Part shown: positions 32,521 through 55,779 of the stretch, in pieces
Numbering within the stretch: the stretch's first letter is position 1
Layout of the letters: each line of letters starts with the position of its first letter
Source: Spisula solida
Lineage: Eukaryota; Mollusca; Bivalvia; Venerida; Mactridae
NCBI GenBank assembly: GCA_947247005.1
Contig: OX365953.1
Location: forward strand, 7,445,001 to 7,509,000
DNA: 64,000 nt
Reading direction: 5' to 3'
Position numbers and translations under genes: made by a program
The notes under the pieces: model-generated
What the model was told of the DNA's origin: nothing
The model's input: the letters and a program-made list of their open reading frames with translations, nothing else
Database searches by the model: none

Positions 32521-32808
32521 TGCACCTATCAATGTTTTCCCCCAGGGGGGAGCGGCGGGCATACACAGGACTTTTGACAGAAGGCTGTTCCCGATAGGTG
32601 GGAATTTGACAGACAGAATGGTGCCGAGTCCTGTGAAATTTAGACTTGGGCCGAAATTTTGATCCCGGGGGGTATGTAAAGCATCTCCCAGTGAGGGGAT
32701 TTTGGCAAATTGCCGTTGCTCTAGGGTGGGAATTTAGACTTTGAAAAATGTCAAATTCCCCTGGGTCAGCCCGCCGCTCCCCCCTGGGGGAAAACATTGA
32801 TAGGTGCA
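32521..32808. mobile_element. 288-bp MITE with perfect 40-bp inverted ends and TTA target duplication
   Basis: TGCACCTATCAATG followed by TTTTCCCCCAGGGGGGAGCG and GCGGGC is matched base for base, inverted, at the right end. TTA flanks both sides (32518-32520 and 32809-32811). A TTA duplication is the hallmark of PIF/Harbinger elements. Perfect ends suggest recent movement. A spurious antisense frame crosses it. Confidence 0.85.
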
Positions 32809-33628
32809 TTACATAATGGGGCTTCAAATAATTGTTCTTGCAAGATATTGTATGTTACAAACACAATATTATATATAAGTTGTACCATTATTTATGTTAA
32901 AAATAAAAGACTATAGTCCAGTTAGGATATTGTGACAGTGACGTTGCAGTTTATGTGTACACAAAAAATGTCTAAAACTGGTAGAGCGAAATTTAGTATG
33001 TTAGTTTAGCATTGAAATTATAGTTTTTTGTACAGTATAAGCCTTTATAATTGGTTTTACACTGTTATAGTGGACTCAACCGTTGCGTCACTGGATTTTT
33101 ATCCTGACTGGACTATACATGTATACTGGTAATTTCGTTTTTGTAATGATTCATAATCACATATCTGCGAGAGCTTTGCTTACTTACTTACTTACCGTAG
33201 CACACATAGCCGGAAACCAATGTTCTTATATTTTGTAAGTCGGTTTTTAACCAGTCTATATTAAAATGTTTTTGATAATTCTTGTTCTGATATTTGTATG
33301 TTATAAAGTTACACTCATTGTTCAGGTTTAATACAAATGTACAAATTCTAAATTTTGTTGTTTTTGTTTTGATGTGAGTTGTTAGTACTTAGATAGGACC
33401 ACTAATTGTGTTAATCATGTGTTTAGTACCCTAAGTAGTGTTTGCGTAACTGTGTGTTCAATTGAGTATATAGGGCGGAGATATTAACATGACCCTAATC
33501 TTTATGCATGAATATATTTAATTTCCATGCATATGGGTCCGGATCAGGTTAATGGGTTCGGACAGCAACTGATGTTTTATTGTTATACATGTAAGTGTCA
33601 GTAAGACAGTTAGTGTAAATGCATTTTT

Positions 33629-33924
33629 AGTCCCCTACCGGTTTTTGACCGGAGGGGACTATAGGTTTGCCCTCTGTCCGTCCGTCATGTTGTCCGTCAG
33701 TCAGTCAGTCCGTCCAAAAATCTGGATCCTGACATAACTCAAACAGTTTCAAAGCTAGGTTTATGAAACTTGGTATGTGGATAGGGGGCAATAAGGGGAT
33801 AATGCACGTCCAAAAATATTTTGATTCCGACCAAAATTGTGGTTGCTATGGCAACAGAAACATTGAAAATGGCTTATAACCGGTAGGGGACTTCTGTATT
33901 GCTTGCAATTCTTAATTACTTGTT
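33629..33924 (+). mobile_element. Family B hairpin element, full length
   Basis: Perfect hairpin AGTCCCCTACCGG / CCGGAGGGGACT, CCGTCCGTC and GTCAGTCAGTCAGTCCGTCC tracts, then the standard body, ending CTTAATTACTTGTT. It is intergenic. Confidence 0.8.
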
Positions 33925-33954
33925 TTGTGAAGAACTGCTTGGAAGTAGCTTCCT

Positions 33955-34218
33955 GGCCCCGATCTCCAGAAGCATCTCAATGTTAGCTAAATCTCACCTC
34001 AAAGACGAAATGGCGTGTGTATTTATGTTTATTTCCATCGGAGACTGGACTCAAAATTGGCATCACAAAGTAGAAACATCATTTTGAGTTTATTACTGTA
34101 ATAGTAAAAATTCATGAGCTCAAACTTCAGATTAATCTCAAATTCAGTCACTGATTTGAGCAAAATCTCAATTTGAGCTGAGATTTTTACTTGAGATGTT
34201 TTGGGTGATCATGACCTG
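33955..34218. mobile_element. Family C MITE
   Basis: GGCCCCGATCTCCAGAAGC at the left and TTGAGATGTTTTGGGTGATC at the right. The inside contains GCAAAATCTCAATTTGAGC. It directly follows the family B copy. Confidence 0.7.
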
Positions 34219-34479
34219 ATTCTGTTTGGTTAATATAAAAATTATGTATTTGCATCTTAAAATTACTTGAACCTACGTGTTTAAGAATATTCTAACATTT
34301 TGAGACATGCACTAATTATTAGTGATGTCGAAGAAAATGATTAAAATAATGATAATGAAAATTAATTCTTTACTTTGGTAATATATTCATTTGTATTGTA
34401 AGGCCACAGTTTTTAAAATTCTTTTGTTTATGGGAAATTTTTGGCAAATTTGCTGTGTAGAGTAGAGACTAGCTATATG

Positions 34480-34555
34480 TGAAGAGGGTCTGAAGGGTCC
34501 TACGTCACTCATACAATGGCAGGTGACGAACCTTGGACCCTTTCGGCCCACTTGT
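34480..34555 (-). mobile_element. Family E terminal fragment
   Basis: CAGGTGACGAACCTTGGACC and flanking GGGTCC text match the ends of family E copies. Nothing else was recognised between 34219 and 35311. Confidence 0.4.
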
Positions 34556-35311
34556 CATATTGAATTTCAATTCCATTGTCCTGACAGCAAAATTTAACCA
34601 AGAAATCTGGTAGACCAAAAATTAAAACTACTGTGGCCTAACTTGCCTATCACAATTCAAATAAAATAGTGCTAATTTACAATAAAGTGTAGTTTTATAT
34701 CAATGATTATAGTTGAAATGACAGGTTTTTTGTAAATTTTGTTTCTATCGGCAGTACTTTCAAAATGCAGTTCGTTTGTGAATGTTTAAACAGAAGTATA
34801 TGTATTTTAAATTGTCGGTAAATTGATTTGCCAAATAATGAATTGATATTTGCTGAAATAAAATAAACAATGTTTGTAAAATGTTTTTTGTTGTTTTGAC
34901 TATGCCAGTGTGGGGTAAAATAAGACTGATCGTCTTAGCCCAGTTAGTTGTATCCATGCTGAGGGACACAGGGTATAATCTATCGTGGGATAGTTCATGT
35001 TTTTCCAAGTATTTTTTCTTGAATATTTTGGACACAGTAACTAATATACCGCTAAGCATAGCATTGAAGAAGGAAGATTGCAATGAAACTGCTGTCATGC
35101 TTCGATAAATTTGCTTTGATATTAAATTATTTTTTGTCTAACCTCAACAGTAGAATGTAGTATAAAAATACATTGTAATGCAATGCGTTTTGTATCTAAC
35201 AACTTAAATTCAAAGACAAAAAACACTTGAAAGAAACATGCACTATTTCACTATATATTAGACTCGACCCCCATCTGGTCTGGACCGGGGATAAAAACTG
35301 ACTGTTACACT

Positions 35312-35692
35312 TGGCCCCAATTCCACAAAACTTAAGTTATTGCTCAGCTGAGACTGCTATTTTAAAAACATATTTTGTTGGTTAAATGACTCATGTATAC
35401 TGGTATATATTGTTTTATCACAGTTGGATGCCAATTTAATATACCAATTCATAATAAGTCTGATTATTGCAGAAAATTTTGCTTTAAAGTTATAAACATG
35501 TTCATTACTGTTGGATGTCTATGAACTTTTCGTACAAAAATCACCTACTAAATCATTTTTTAGTAATAAATATACAGTTTCCTGTAGCAATCTACATCAC
35601 AAGACTATAATTGTAGTCATATACATGTAATAAATTTAAAATAGCAGTCTCAGCTGAGCAATAACTTAAGTTTTTTCGTGGAATTGGGACCA
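35312..35692. mobile_element. MITE with ~50-bp inverted ends (family K)
   Basis: The left end runs TGGCCCCAATTCCACAAAAC to TTGCTCAGCTGAGACTGC. The inverted right end runs GCAGTCTCAGCTGAGCAA to GTGGAATTGGGACCA. The ends pair over about 50 bp with few mismatches. Confidence 0.8.
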
Positions 35693-35980
35693 GACTTGGG
35701 ATTGTGTTGCTTTGAAGAAATGTGACAACATACTCTTGTTAATAGTGGAAAGAAACATATCCCCTGACTTGAATCAGTACTATAAAATCGTTACCGTAAA
35801 TAATCACCCATAAGTCGCCCTAAAACGCTCCCAAAAAAACCTAAAAAGTCACCCCACGACTTATGAACGGGAGAAGCCAGATTCATAACCCAATTTTGAC
35901 CCATTGAAGACATTTTCCATCAAGTTACAGATCCACAACAGCCTAGGTTGCGTCTGGTGAAAATATCAATGATGTGGTAA

Positions 35981-36967
35981 TAGAGTAATTTCACCGATTA
36001 TCGACACCTTAAGCATGAAAACAAGTTAAATCGTAAACTCTTCTTAATAACAATTTATAATCTTGAGATTTTTATAAAACAAGTTTTCATTGGTCGAAAT
36101 TCTTAACATGATGTTCCTAATTGCAATATATAGACCAATTGTTTGACAGTTTACAAACAGCAGTGAAATTACTGTACAAAAAAAGTTCCCGAATATCGAC
36201 ACCGATCCCCTATTATCGACACCCTCAAAATTAATCATATTCCTGCAGGAGAAACTAGCAAATACAGTTAAATAATCAATTTTAACATCAAAAACACGAA
36301 ATGCATGTTTTTAGAAGTAGCACCATCGCTCTGAATTCCAATTACACACTCGCTAAGGACATGTGTTTTGTGGTGTTTCTACTGACCTTTATCAATGAAA
36401 AATTAGAGGTAATACGTACATTTCGTTGTTAACAGTATCAAATTTTACGCATAGATCATCACTATATTTATGACACTATAAAGATATAAATTAAAAACAA
36501 ATATAGCCCTTTAAATATAAGACAACTTTAATTTTGGTGTATTAATTTATATTTAATTGACTGGTGTCGGTATTAGGGAACTTAGTGTTTATATTGCGTA
36601 TTATTTGCATCTCGAGATATTCTCAAAAACAAGGTGATATGCACCTGAAAGACAGAAAAAATACTGCATTAAGCCATGGTTACACGAAAATGATTTTAAA
36701 CTGAATAGAACCACGAGTTTTGAGGATGTATAAGATTGAGAAAAAAATTGTGTTTCATACTTCACTTGCTAAATTTTGGTGAAAATATTTCAGTCAACAA
36801 TAACTTGCGCAAACGATCATCAAAATAGTTGTTTTTGACATAATTTATGACGTCCTGACTATGTGCATCGTTTACTTTGAGAGTTGCAGTATTAATAGGT
36901 AATTAAATTGGAATTAGGCAAAGGTGTCGGTAATAGGGGGGTGTCAACATTAGGCGAGTTTACTCTA
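35981..36967. mobile_element. 987-bp inverted-repeat element with TCGACACC motifs
   Basis: The left end TAGAGTAATTTCACCGATTA and right end TAGGCGAGTTTACTCTA are inverted. Internal copies of ATTATCGACACC (36007, 36193, 36213) face GGTGTCGGTAATAGGG-type copies (36563, 36924). There is no coding frame, so it is likely a non-autonomous DNA transposon. Confidence 0.55.
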
Positions 36968-37137
36968 TTCGTGGGGGATTTAATTAATGTCATGGATGAC
37001 CTTGACCATGAAATTAAATCCCAATGAATAATTATACCAATAAATATGTCAAGTTTACAGTTGCCGCTATTCTGGCTTTTAAGTTCAGTCAGGTATAAGA
37101 TTGGTTTTTGGGATGATTACCTGCATGTATATTCCAT

Positions 37138-37383
37138 AGAATTTGACACGACTCTCGACCTTCAATTTGCATAATTTAACAGCTGATTTATTGTCTATAT
37201 TTATAACCCCGGTTGTATGTTTTCATAAGCGGAAAGTATCACGAAGACGCTCGAGATGTAATACCAACACCAATCTAAAGGACCGATATTGCACGGTTTG
37301 CTCGCGGAAATTTATATATTCAACACAAGAACCTCGTAAGATATTCATGCATAAAGGTCAGGATAGTGTCAAGTTCTCTGTGC
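37138..37383 (-). mobile_element. Family L MITE (inverse orientation)
   Basis: It begins AGAATTTGACACGACTCTCG and ends GATAGTGTCAAGTTCTCTG. It is the inverse of 44683-44940, sharing GTCTTCGTGATACT and CATAATTTAACAGCTG text. Confidence 0.65.
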
Positions 37384-37398
37384 TATAATAAAATTATT

Positions 37399-37640
37399 AT
37401 GATGCCCCCCCCCCCCCATCTTTGATGAGGAAGTATATTGCTTTGCACCGGTAGGTCGTACCAAATGGTTTCCGTTCAATAACTCGAATGCTTTGCCCTA
37501 GGACCGTCAAACTTTACATGGAGGTTGGTCATCAACAGTAGATGACCCCTATTGATTTTGAGGTCAGTAGGTGAAGGTCACTGACCTTCACCATTTCAGA
37601 CTGTTCAAATGGTTTCTGTTCAATAAAGAATTATTTAAAG
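37399..37640 (+). mobile_element. Pearl-like element, family A (short copy)
   Basis: TGATGCCCCCCCC run, ATCTTTGATGAGGAAGTATA, then GCTTTGCACCGGTAGGTCG and CAAACTTTACATGGAGGTTG. From 37640 to 38600 nothing further is recognised except two copies of GTATTTAGGTCTTTG (37808, 38556). Confidence 0.55.
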
Positions 37641-38689
37641 TGTAAACAGAGATAACATGGTAAGTCGTATCGATCTTGTCAGTTATCACAAGTTTTTCAA
37701 CATTTTGAGAGATGCAATTACTAAAGATGATGAAAAAGAAGATGATATTAAGTTATGGCATTGCAATCTGAAGCCTAACCAAAGACCGAAATATACATGT
37801 GACAATGTATTTAGGTCTTTGGCCTAACCAAACCGCTTCCAAAAGGCGCTACTAAGTGCTTTCCTATGTCTATGCAACGACACGCTACAAGCGAGCAGTG
37901 TAAATATCTCTGTACTATATAAACAGTAAAAAGTTCTTACGGTAGAATACAGGTACCTGAGGAGCGCATTGATTTGTCACAAAACTAGAAAATTTTATAA
38001 AGTTTATCCTGAGGTCCAGCTATTTCCACCAACTGCTGCACTCTGATGAGATGTGCCGGCGGGATCTAGAATTCTGGTAGCGCCACACAAGCCAGATTAA
38101 TTGTTCCCATGACCATAGTAGTTGAACCTCAACCTCTTTTGCAATACTACTAATTTTACTGGACCGCTTCTATGATACACTTTCATGTTTTTCTACAATT
38201 CTTTACCTGTTTTCTTGCATCCTATTGTATCGTGTGGTCAAGTTTGACAGTACAACGTACAACATAGATGCACTTGTAGATGTACTCTCAGTTCAACCAA
38301 CTATTTTTCTCATCAGAGGGGGGAGGTGGGTCCAACCAAGCTCTTTGGCCTTGAAATTCGTGACTCATTGAATAAGATAACTGAAACGGCCAATAAATGT
38401 TCAAGCTTTCTTAAATCGTTCAATGTCTATTTCCTGGAATCGTTTGACGTGTCAAATTCTCCCTTAATTAACTGGGAATCGTCTAATGTCAGTTGGTCAC
38501 ATGTATGTCTGCCATCACCATCTTATGCAGCAAAGACCTTAAATAATATATAATGTGTATTTAGGTCTTTGTATGCAGCATCATCATTAAGATTATCATA
38601 ATATTTAGCACATCACCAGCATCATCATATTCATTAACAGAAGACAACTAATTGATTTTTCAAAGATTTCTCTCCTTTTCGCTTCCTTA

Positions 38690-38901
38690 TGGTGTCTTTC
38701 ACTTCGTCCGATTGTCTGCTGCTTTTGCTCCTTTCCGTTACATTTCCCTCCCAATATCCCGACGACAACGATATTTGTGTTGGTGATTCGCGTATAACTT
38801 CTACGCATGCGCACTGGTTCGTCCGCCTCCGTTTCCGGCAATAGTTTCAACGAAAAAAGACTTCCCGTAATATTCAGTTTTAGTGAAATTCTTAGCATAG
38901 G
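38690..38901 (+). promoter_or_regulatory. RAB35: RAB35 promoter and 5' UTR region
   Basis: This segment is locally richer in CpG than its surroundings. It contains TACGCATGCGCA (38802-38813), a near-perfect NRF1-type palindrome, plus TTTCCGG-type (ETS-like) motifs and no TATA box. The RAB35 ATG follows about 90 nt later. The motif identity is seen; its promoter role is inference from housekeeping genes generally. Confidence 0.6.
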
Positions 38902-50029
<11,128 letters not shown>

Positions 50030-50600
50030 TGACTCATTGCCAGTTTGTTGTTTTGTTACTGTTGACAGACATGTGTTGTATTTATTCATGTGGGGAAAAT
50101 CATTCTTGAATACAATTATACATTAACTGATGAACATTAGTTTAATACTTAAATTTTATTACAAAACATACTGTATGTTTATTGTTACTAAAACGCACTA
50201 TTAGGTTTTTGCACGGCAGATTCGTAGGTAACTATGTCATTGATAAAGAATCTTAAAAATACTCTCTTTTTTACAGAAATCATGTTTTATATTTATATAT
50301 CTATAAATTTCTGTATTAGTAATTCTTTATCAATGATACTATGTGTATGTACAGTTACCTGTGAGCAGTTTACCCAAATTTGCAAAACACGTGTGATATG
50401 TCATAATTAAGCAAAACTAAGTTTTCTCCCTTGTTGTACAGTTTCCAAGCAAAATTGCTGTTGAATGATAAATTTATAATATTGAGCAGATCTATTTACA
50501 AAAAAATGAAATGTTTGATTTATATTGTCTGGTTGAATGTGTCATCATTAGTGGTGCGTTGTAATAACTCTGAGTATACTATCCTTGTGATATTTTTTAA
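50030..50600 (+). other. RAB35: Probable RAB35 3' UTR start
   Basis: Unique A+T-rich sequence follows the stop. No AATAAA is evident in the first 500 nt; the first clear one is near 51385, so the UTR may be long or use a variant signal. An inverted pair (GATAAAGAATCTTAAAAATA / AGTAATTCTTTATC) spans about 50242-50333. Confidence 0.4.
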
Positions 50601-50965
50601 GGCCTAAAAATTGTTGTTTGTGTCACATGCTCCAAAAAAATAGGGTAGGTGGGAAGGAAATGTTTTCTCAGATTTTGTTGCAATGATGAAGGAGCGCCTA
50701 AAAATGGGCTATAAAATTGGATGTAAAAACACTATAAAAGCATTCAGGTTGGGTTGCTAGGAAAATTTTTTTGACGATTTTGTTTCAATGAAGATATGAA
50801 TAATGAGCACCTACCCTTACAAGAGTGTATATTTTCCCATTATAATGTTTGGAAAAATTGCGAAAATATTCAGAGTAAAAAATGCTATAAAACATTCAGT
50901 GTTTCTTGCAAATATTTAGTAGGTTTGGATCCTGAAAACAGACAATTTTTAGGCCTTAATTATGT
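50600..50965. mobile_element. Diverged family N-like MITE
   Basis: The ends TTAAGGCCTAAAAATTGTTG and CAATTTTTAGGCCTTAA are inverted. The inside has AATAGGGTAGGTGGGAAGG. Confidence 0.6.
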
Positions 50966-51021
50966 ACATAACCCTTTACCTCATGGAAACAAGTTTTGAG
51001 GCATCGGGTTAAGGGTTCAGG

Positions 51022-51255
51022 TCCCAATCTCCATAAGCATCTCAATCTGAGCTCAAATATTGGCATGTGTCTCTATGTTAATTTCCATTCGATGCTGAAC
51101 TCAAAGTTAGCATCACTAAACTGAAATTTTATTCTGCATTTATTACGGTAAAATTTCAAGAGCTGAAGCTTCAGATTTATCTCTAATTCTGACTCTGATT
51201 TTAGCAAATCTCTATTTGAGTTGAGATTTCTTCTTGAGATGCTTTGGGAGATTTG
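51022..51255. mobile_element. Family C MITE
   Basis: GGTCCCAATCTCCATAAGC at the left and TTGAGATGCTTTGGGAGATT at the right; the inside includes AGTTGAGATTTCTTC. The stretch 51256-52704 shows nothing else recognised. Confidence 0.6.
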
Positions 51256-52704
51256 GGCTAGATTTGAATAATTCATTGTATAATTCAATTTTGATTTTTT
51301 TAAGTTGGACATCTTGATGAACTTACTTACAGTATCTTGATTGATAAGTATAGACACAAAGAGAATGGGACTTAGCTACGGAACAAATAAAATGATCACG
51401 TAACCTGCGGTCCCGCAGTGCCGTAATGATGTGCCGAAAATATCGTTTGTCACTCCCAGAGTGTGCAACAAATGTTTAAATGAGCCTGATGGGACATTAG
51501 CCAATCCATCCCTTGATCGGCCCATGACATCAGGATAATTCAAATGTTGTGCTCTTTTTTTTCGAAAGGTTTTTTGAGTTATACAGATATTTTTGCAATG
51601 CATTTCATTGAATAAATGTGGTAAAATGTTGTTTTTTCAAACTGCTGTTATATGCTAATCATTTCTCACATGTATAGTGGAGGAGACATATTGATTTATT
51701 CTGTAATAAGAATCCCAACAATTTATGTAAAAAAACCCACAGGTGACCGTACTGCATGTTGGTCCTTTCAATTGGTAAACAGTATCTTTAATTAATACCT
51801 TCCATTTCTGTTTCATGCCCAAAATCTTGAAAATTATTCTTTTGGGTATTTTTTTTAGGTGGCACCTGGAGTGTTAAGTAAGAAAAGTTGAGTGAAATCT
51901 TGGCGTATGTATCCAACTTTGACAGGGTTTTCACAAAATTGTTCCTCGACTGATACTTATAGTTGGCAGGTAGCTAACCAGTTGGGATTTGATTGGATAA
52001 ATCTTAGAATGTCACATGGTATACGAGTATTGGAGTCTGTTTTGCTGACCTTCCTAATACCTATACCGGTCTATACTTTAAAGGACCTACATCATGATAT
52101 GGTCTCCTGTGATTAAAAAATGAGTTTTTATTGTTATCTCACAAATTTTATGTAATAAAAACATGAGTTTCATTGTTTGGACAACAAATTATGTAATGAA
52201 ATTTTTTATATAATTTTTTTTTGATATTTTGTTATCCATAATATGATAATGATCCAAAATTAGAATGTGCGACACTGTGAGCTGTGATAAGACATTGAGG
52301 CAGTACATGTTATAGATTATAGAATATTAATTTCAATTTTTCTGGATTTAGAAATTAAATTTGTATGATTATTGTTGTAATATTTGGATAGTATTTATCC
52401 TTCGCTCAAAAACGCTTAAAATCATCGGTCACAAACCAATTTTTTCTTTGACTTCGAATTTCCTTGTTTTTGCAAGAACCCAAAGTTTTAGCAGAGTTTA
52501 AAATATTCCTTGTTTGAAAATCTTGTTCTTTCTCTCAATTCAAATTTTCCTTTTTAGCAGTTTTAGCAAAGTTATGGACCTTGTTTAGACTTAACAACCT
52601 AGTTATAGTGGAATTTACACATTGTTTGTAAGCTTGCCTGTATTAAGTTGCTTTGACATAACCAATTAAATAGACACAATGCATATTCTTTAAATTTCTA
52701 TTAT

Positions 52705-52960
52705 AGCATGGAGAATTTCACGTGATCCTGACCTTTATGCATGATTATATATCACAAGGTCCTTGTGTTGAATATATAAATTTCTGTGAGCAAATTGTGC
52801 AATATCTGTCTTTCAGATTGGTGTTTGTATTATTCTTCGAGCGACTTTGTAAAACTTCCCACTTATGACATAAATACAGGGATTATAAATATAGGCAATA
52901 TGTCAGCTGTTAAATTATGCTAATAGTTTGAGAGTCATGTCAAATTCTCCATACTATACT
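52705..52960 (+). mobile_element. Family L MITE
   Basis: GGAGAATTTCACGTGATCCTG at the left and GAGTCATGTCAAATTCTCC at the right. The inside matches 44683-44940 (TCTTCGAGCGACTTTGTAA). Confidence 0.65.
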
Positions 52961-53106
52961 GCAGTGATCATAGCTTTGTTCATTTACGAAATTGCTGGCT
53001 GCCAAGCTACAAAACAATCAGAAAATATTCCATCTATGATCATTATATTTTATTTAATGTATAGATTTTGTATTATAAGTTTCAGTTGTGTACATTTATG
53101 CTTTTA

Positions 53107-53320
53107 TGCCCCCCATCTTTGATGAGGGGGTATATAGCTTTGCACATGTGGTCTGTTGGTCGGTCTGTCATCCAAATGGTTTTTCGTTCAAAATATCAAG
53201 AAACGCTTGGATCTTGAAACTTGACATAGAGGTTGGTCGTCATTAGTAGTTGATTTTGTTGACCATAACCATTTCTGACTATTCGGCTGCCATGTGGGCA
53301 TACGTGTTTTAAAACATCCC
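53107..53320 (+). mobile_element. Pearl-like element, family A (short copy)
   Basis: Hairpin TATGCCCCCCATCTTTGATG / AGGGGGTATA, then GCTTTGCACATGTGGTC and GTTGGTCGGTCTGTCATCC. Confidence 0.65.
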
Positions 53321-53544
53321 TTGTTTGAACTGGCTTAATCTGAAATGGTTAAGAGTTGTAAAATCATGTTTAAAGTTACAGCTCTCTGTCAATAATACCT
53401 AGCCTTGTATACAAACACAGATAGATGATGTTATCATGATATGGGGGAGAGATGGCTTGTTTCATAAAGTGTCAGTATGTGTATATCCTTGAAAAAATAT
53501 TGTTTAATAGATCTCAAATTAAGGGACATTGGTAACGTGTTTAA

Positions 53545-53790
53545 CTTGATCATCCACGGCCAGAGTCCAGTGGTATGAGCACTGGATTTGTAGCCTGGTG
53601 CTCTAGGTTCGATTTCCGTTTGTGGCAGGTCATACCCTTTCAAAAGACATGTAAATTTGACTAGAATGTTGTTTTTCCTCCGCATTTGGAGAAGTTGCTG
53701 GTTCCGAGTGGAGGGTTAGTAATAGGTAGCTAATTGGATACAGTTAAAGAAAATTATTTAGGTGAATCTGCTCTTGTATATAACTGAAAA
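53545..53790 (+). mobile_element. tRNA-derived SINE, fourth type
   Basis: CCAGTGGTATGAGCACTGG (box A-like) and CTAGGTTCGATTTCCG (box B). The body has TCCGCATTTGGAGAAGTTGC, and the tail is AACTGAAAAAATCGATTAAG. Truncated relatives lie at 15370 and 20925. Confidence 0.7.
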
Positions 53791-53930
53791 AATCGATTAA
53801 GAAACAGTGTTAATTAAACCCAAATCAGATTATCTTTATTATCAATTTTGTATACAAGGCTATAGTTATTATTGTTTAGCTTTAGATTATCATTGTTGTT
53901 ATATAAATGAACATTCCACTTTCTGGTGCA

Positions 53931-54173
53931 GGGTACTGTTTTATCAAAGCACTTACGGCAACATTAAACTTACGTTCAAATTTATACTCTTTATAAATAT
54001 TTTACAGCTCCAATGTGTGATAAATGGATTTGCAATACTAATAATCATTCAATTTATAACTCAAACACACCATATCTGTCTCCAAATGTGTAGGTGTTGT
54101 AGAATTATACAGAATTTTTAAATTTGAACGTTAGTCTTAAGAATTTCGTAAGTGCTTTGATAAAACAGTACCC
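53931..54173. mobile_element. MITE with perfect 27-bp inverted ends
   Basis: GGGTACTGTTTTATC plus AAAGCACTTACG is repeated exactly in inverse at the right end. A TA follows the first bases of each end, as for TA-targeting families. Confidence 0.8.
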
Positions 54174-54312
54174 AGATGTCTGTCTGTCCATAAACACATG
54201 AGATTCTCTTTGTTACAATGTCAATATGGATTGTCACTATCGTGTATAGTTGCGTTTTTCATAGTTTACTTTGTAAGCTATATGTTGATGTTTTGGCTGC
54301 CATGGCCACATA

Positions 54313-54613
54313 CTGTAAAATCATTAATATTCGTGGGGGATTAAATTTCGTGGATTTCGTGGATGACCTCAACCACGAAATCAAATCCCAACGAATAATT
54401 TTACCAACTATCAATATGAAAATTGACAAAGTGCAAATTTACCGCGGCCGTACAGAGTTCGTTTTTCCAGTATATGAGTCTAGGATTAGTGCAGATTTTC
54501 ACCCGATTTTTTTTTTGCTGAAATACGAAATCCACGAATTTACGTCCCCACGAAATGGTCTTTTTAACAAAAACCACGAAATTTCATCCCAACGAAATTA
54601 AATGATTTTACAG
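54313..54613. mobile_element. TA-flanked MITE with CTGTAAAATCATT ends
   Basis: CTGTAAAATCATTAATATTC and AATGATTTTACAG are inverted, flanked by TA on both sides. The inside carries several ATTTCGTGG / CCACGAAAT pairs. It produces an accidental 127-codon frame. Confidence 0.75.
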
Positions 54614-54899
54614 TACATGTTTTACTTACATCTCATGTGTCAATAATATCGGTATGAACTAGCTTCTTTGACCTGAGTGTGAAGTAAAACATTGTTACAA
54701 AGACTTGCCACCTTGTACTGGTAATAACTGAATTGTATGTGGCTTGATATAGATGTTAAAATTTTATTTTTTTTACATCAAATTTTATTAAATTTTGTAT
54801 CTGGTGATAGATGTATATACATATACATGCTGACAACAAGCAAGTCATTCGTATATATCGATCAGAGCAGGATTAAGATATAAACGAGTTAATATATTT

Positions 54900-55190
54900 T
54901 TATGCCCCCGTATCGATAGATCGGGAGGCATATAGTGATGCACCTGTCCGTCCGTCCGTTCGTCCGTCCGTCCTGGTTAACCCAAATTGACCGTTTCTTC
55001 TAGCATCATTATGGCTTGCTGCAAAGCTTCCAAACTTGCATGGATGTTGTATATGAACACTCTCCACACACCTGTATCACCTGACCCCATTTTGACCTTC
55101 ACCTTGACCTAATTTTGGACTTAGACTTATTTATGGACAAGGCTTCCACAGGGGGCATAAGCGTTTATTGAACACAGTCTTGTATTCATA
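54900..55190 (+). mobile_element. Pearl-like element with ATCGAT hairpin
   Basis: TATGCCCCCGTATCGATAGA / TCGGGAGGCATA, then CCGTCCGTCCGTTCGTCC repeats, then CCTTCACCTTGACC text, and a closing AGGGGGCATAAGCGTTTATTG. Confidence 0.75.
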
Positions 55191-55779
55191 ACCGGTCTAC
55201 AATGGTGAAAGCAGAATGTGGTTGTAACACATAATTATGTCGAATAACCGTTAACTAAGCCAACAATGCCACACAGCCAAACTTTCATTGATTATCTCCT
55301 AGTGTCATAGGAAGATTGTTATCAAGTCAGAGCGTTACATTTAGGCCATGTGAAAGTCCCCAGAAGTCAGGCCTGCACACTTCACGTAATTAAATCCATT
55401 AAGATGCATGTAATTATGTCATATTCTGTAGATATTGTTTGATCTCTTTTTAACACCAACATTTCAAATGCAGTAGATCTACTTGTATTCTTAATGCACA
55501 AACTATGTCCATTACGGTTTGCACCATGGAAATCACGACTTGTAAAGAAATGCTACCTCGGTAAATATGTGATTATTATCAGTTTAGAGAAAGTAGGTTA
55601 TTTATTTCTCTTGCAAATTTGTGCTGAGTTGCTTATCCTATCATTTAAGAGTACATTGCAGTTAAAGTACATTTGTATATCTCTGAATGAGGGACATTAT
55701 ATAAATATTTTATTATACCGAACATAATAAAAGTAAATAAAATCATACTGGCAAATCTTGACAGGTTTGTTTTTTACAC

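Noticed and set aside
32507..32827. 106-codon antisense open frame
   Set aside because: It coincides with the MITE at 32521-32808, including both inverted ends.
54218..54601. 127-codon open frame on the + strand
   Set aside because: Most of it lies within a TA-flanked MITE (54313-54613) and it has no conserved motif.
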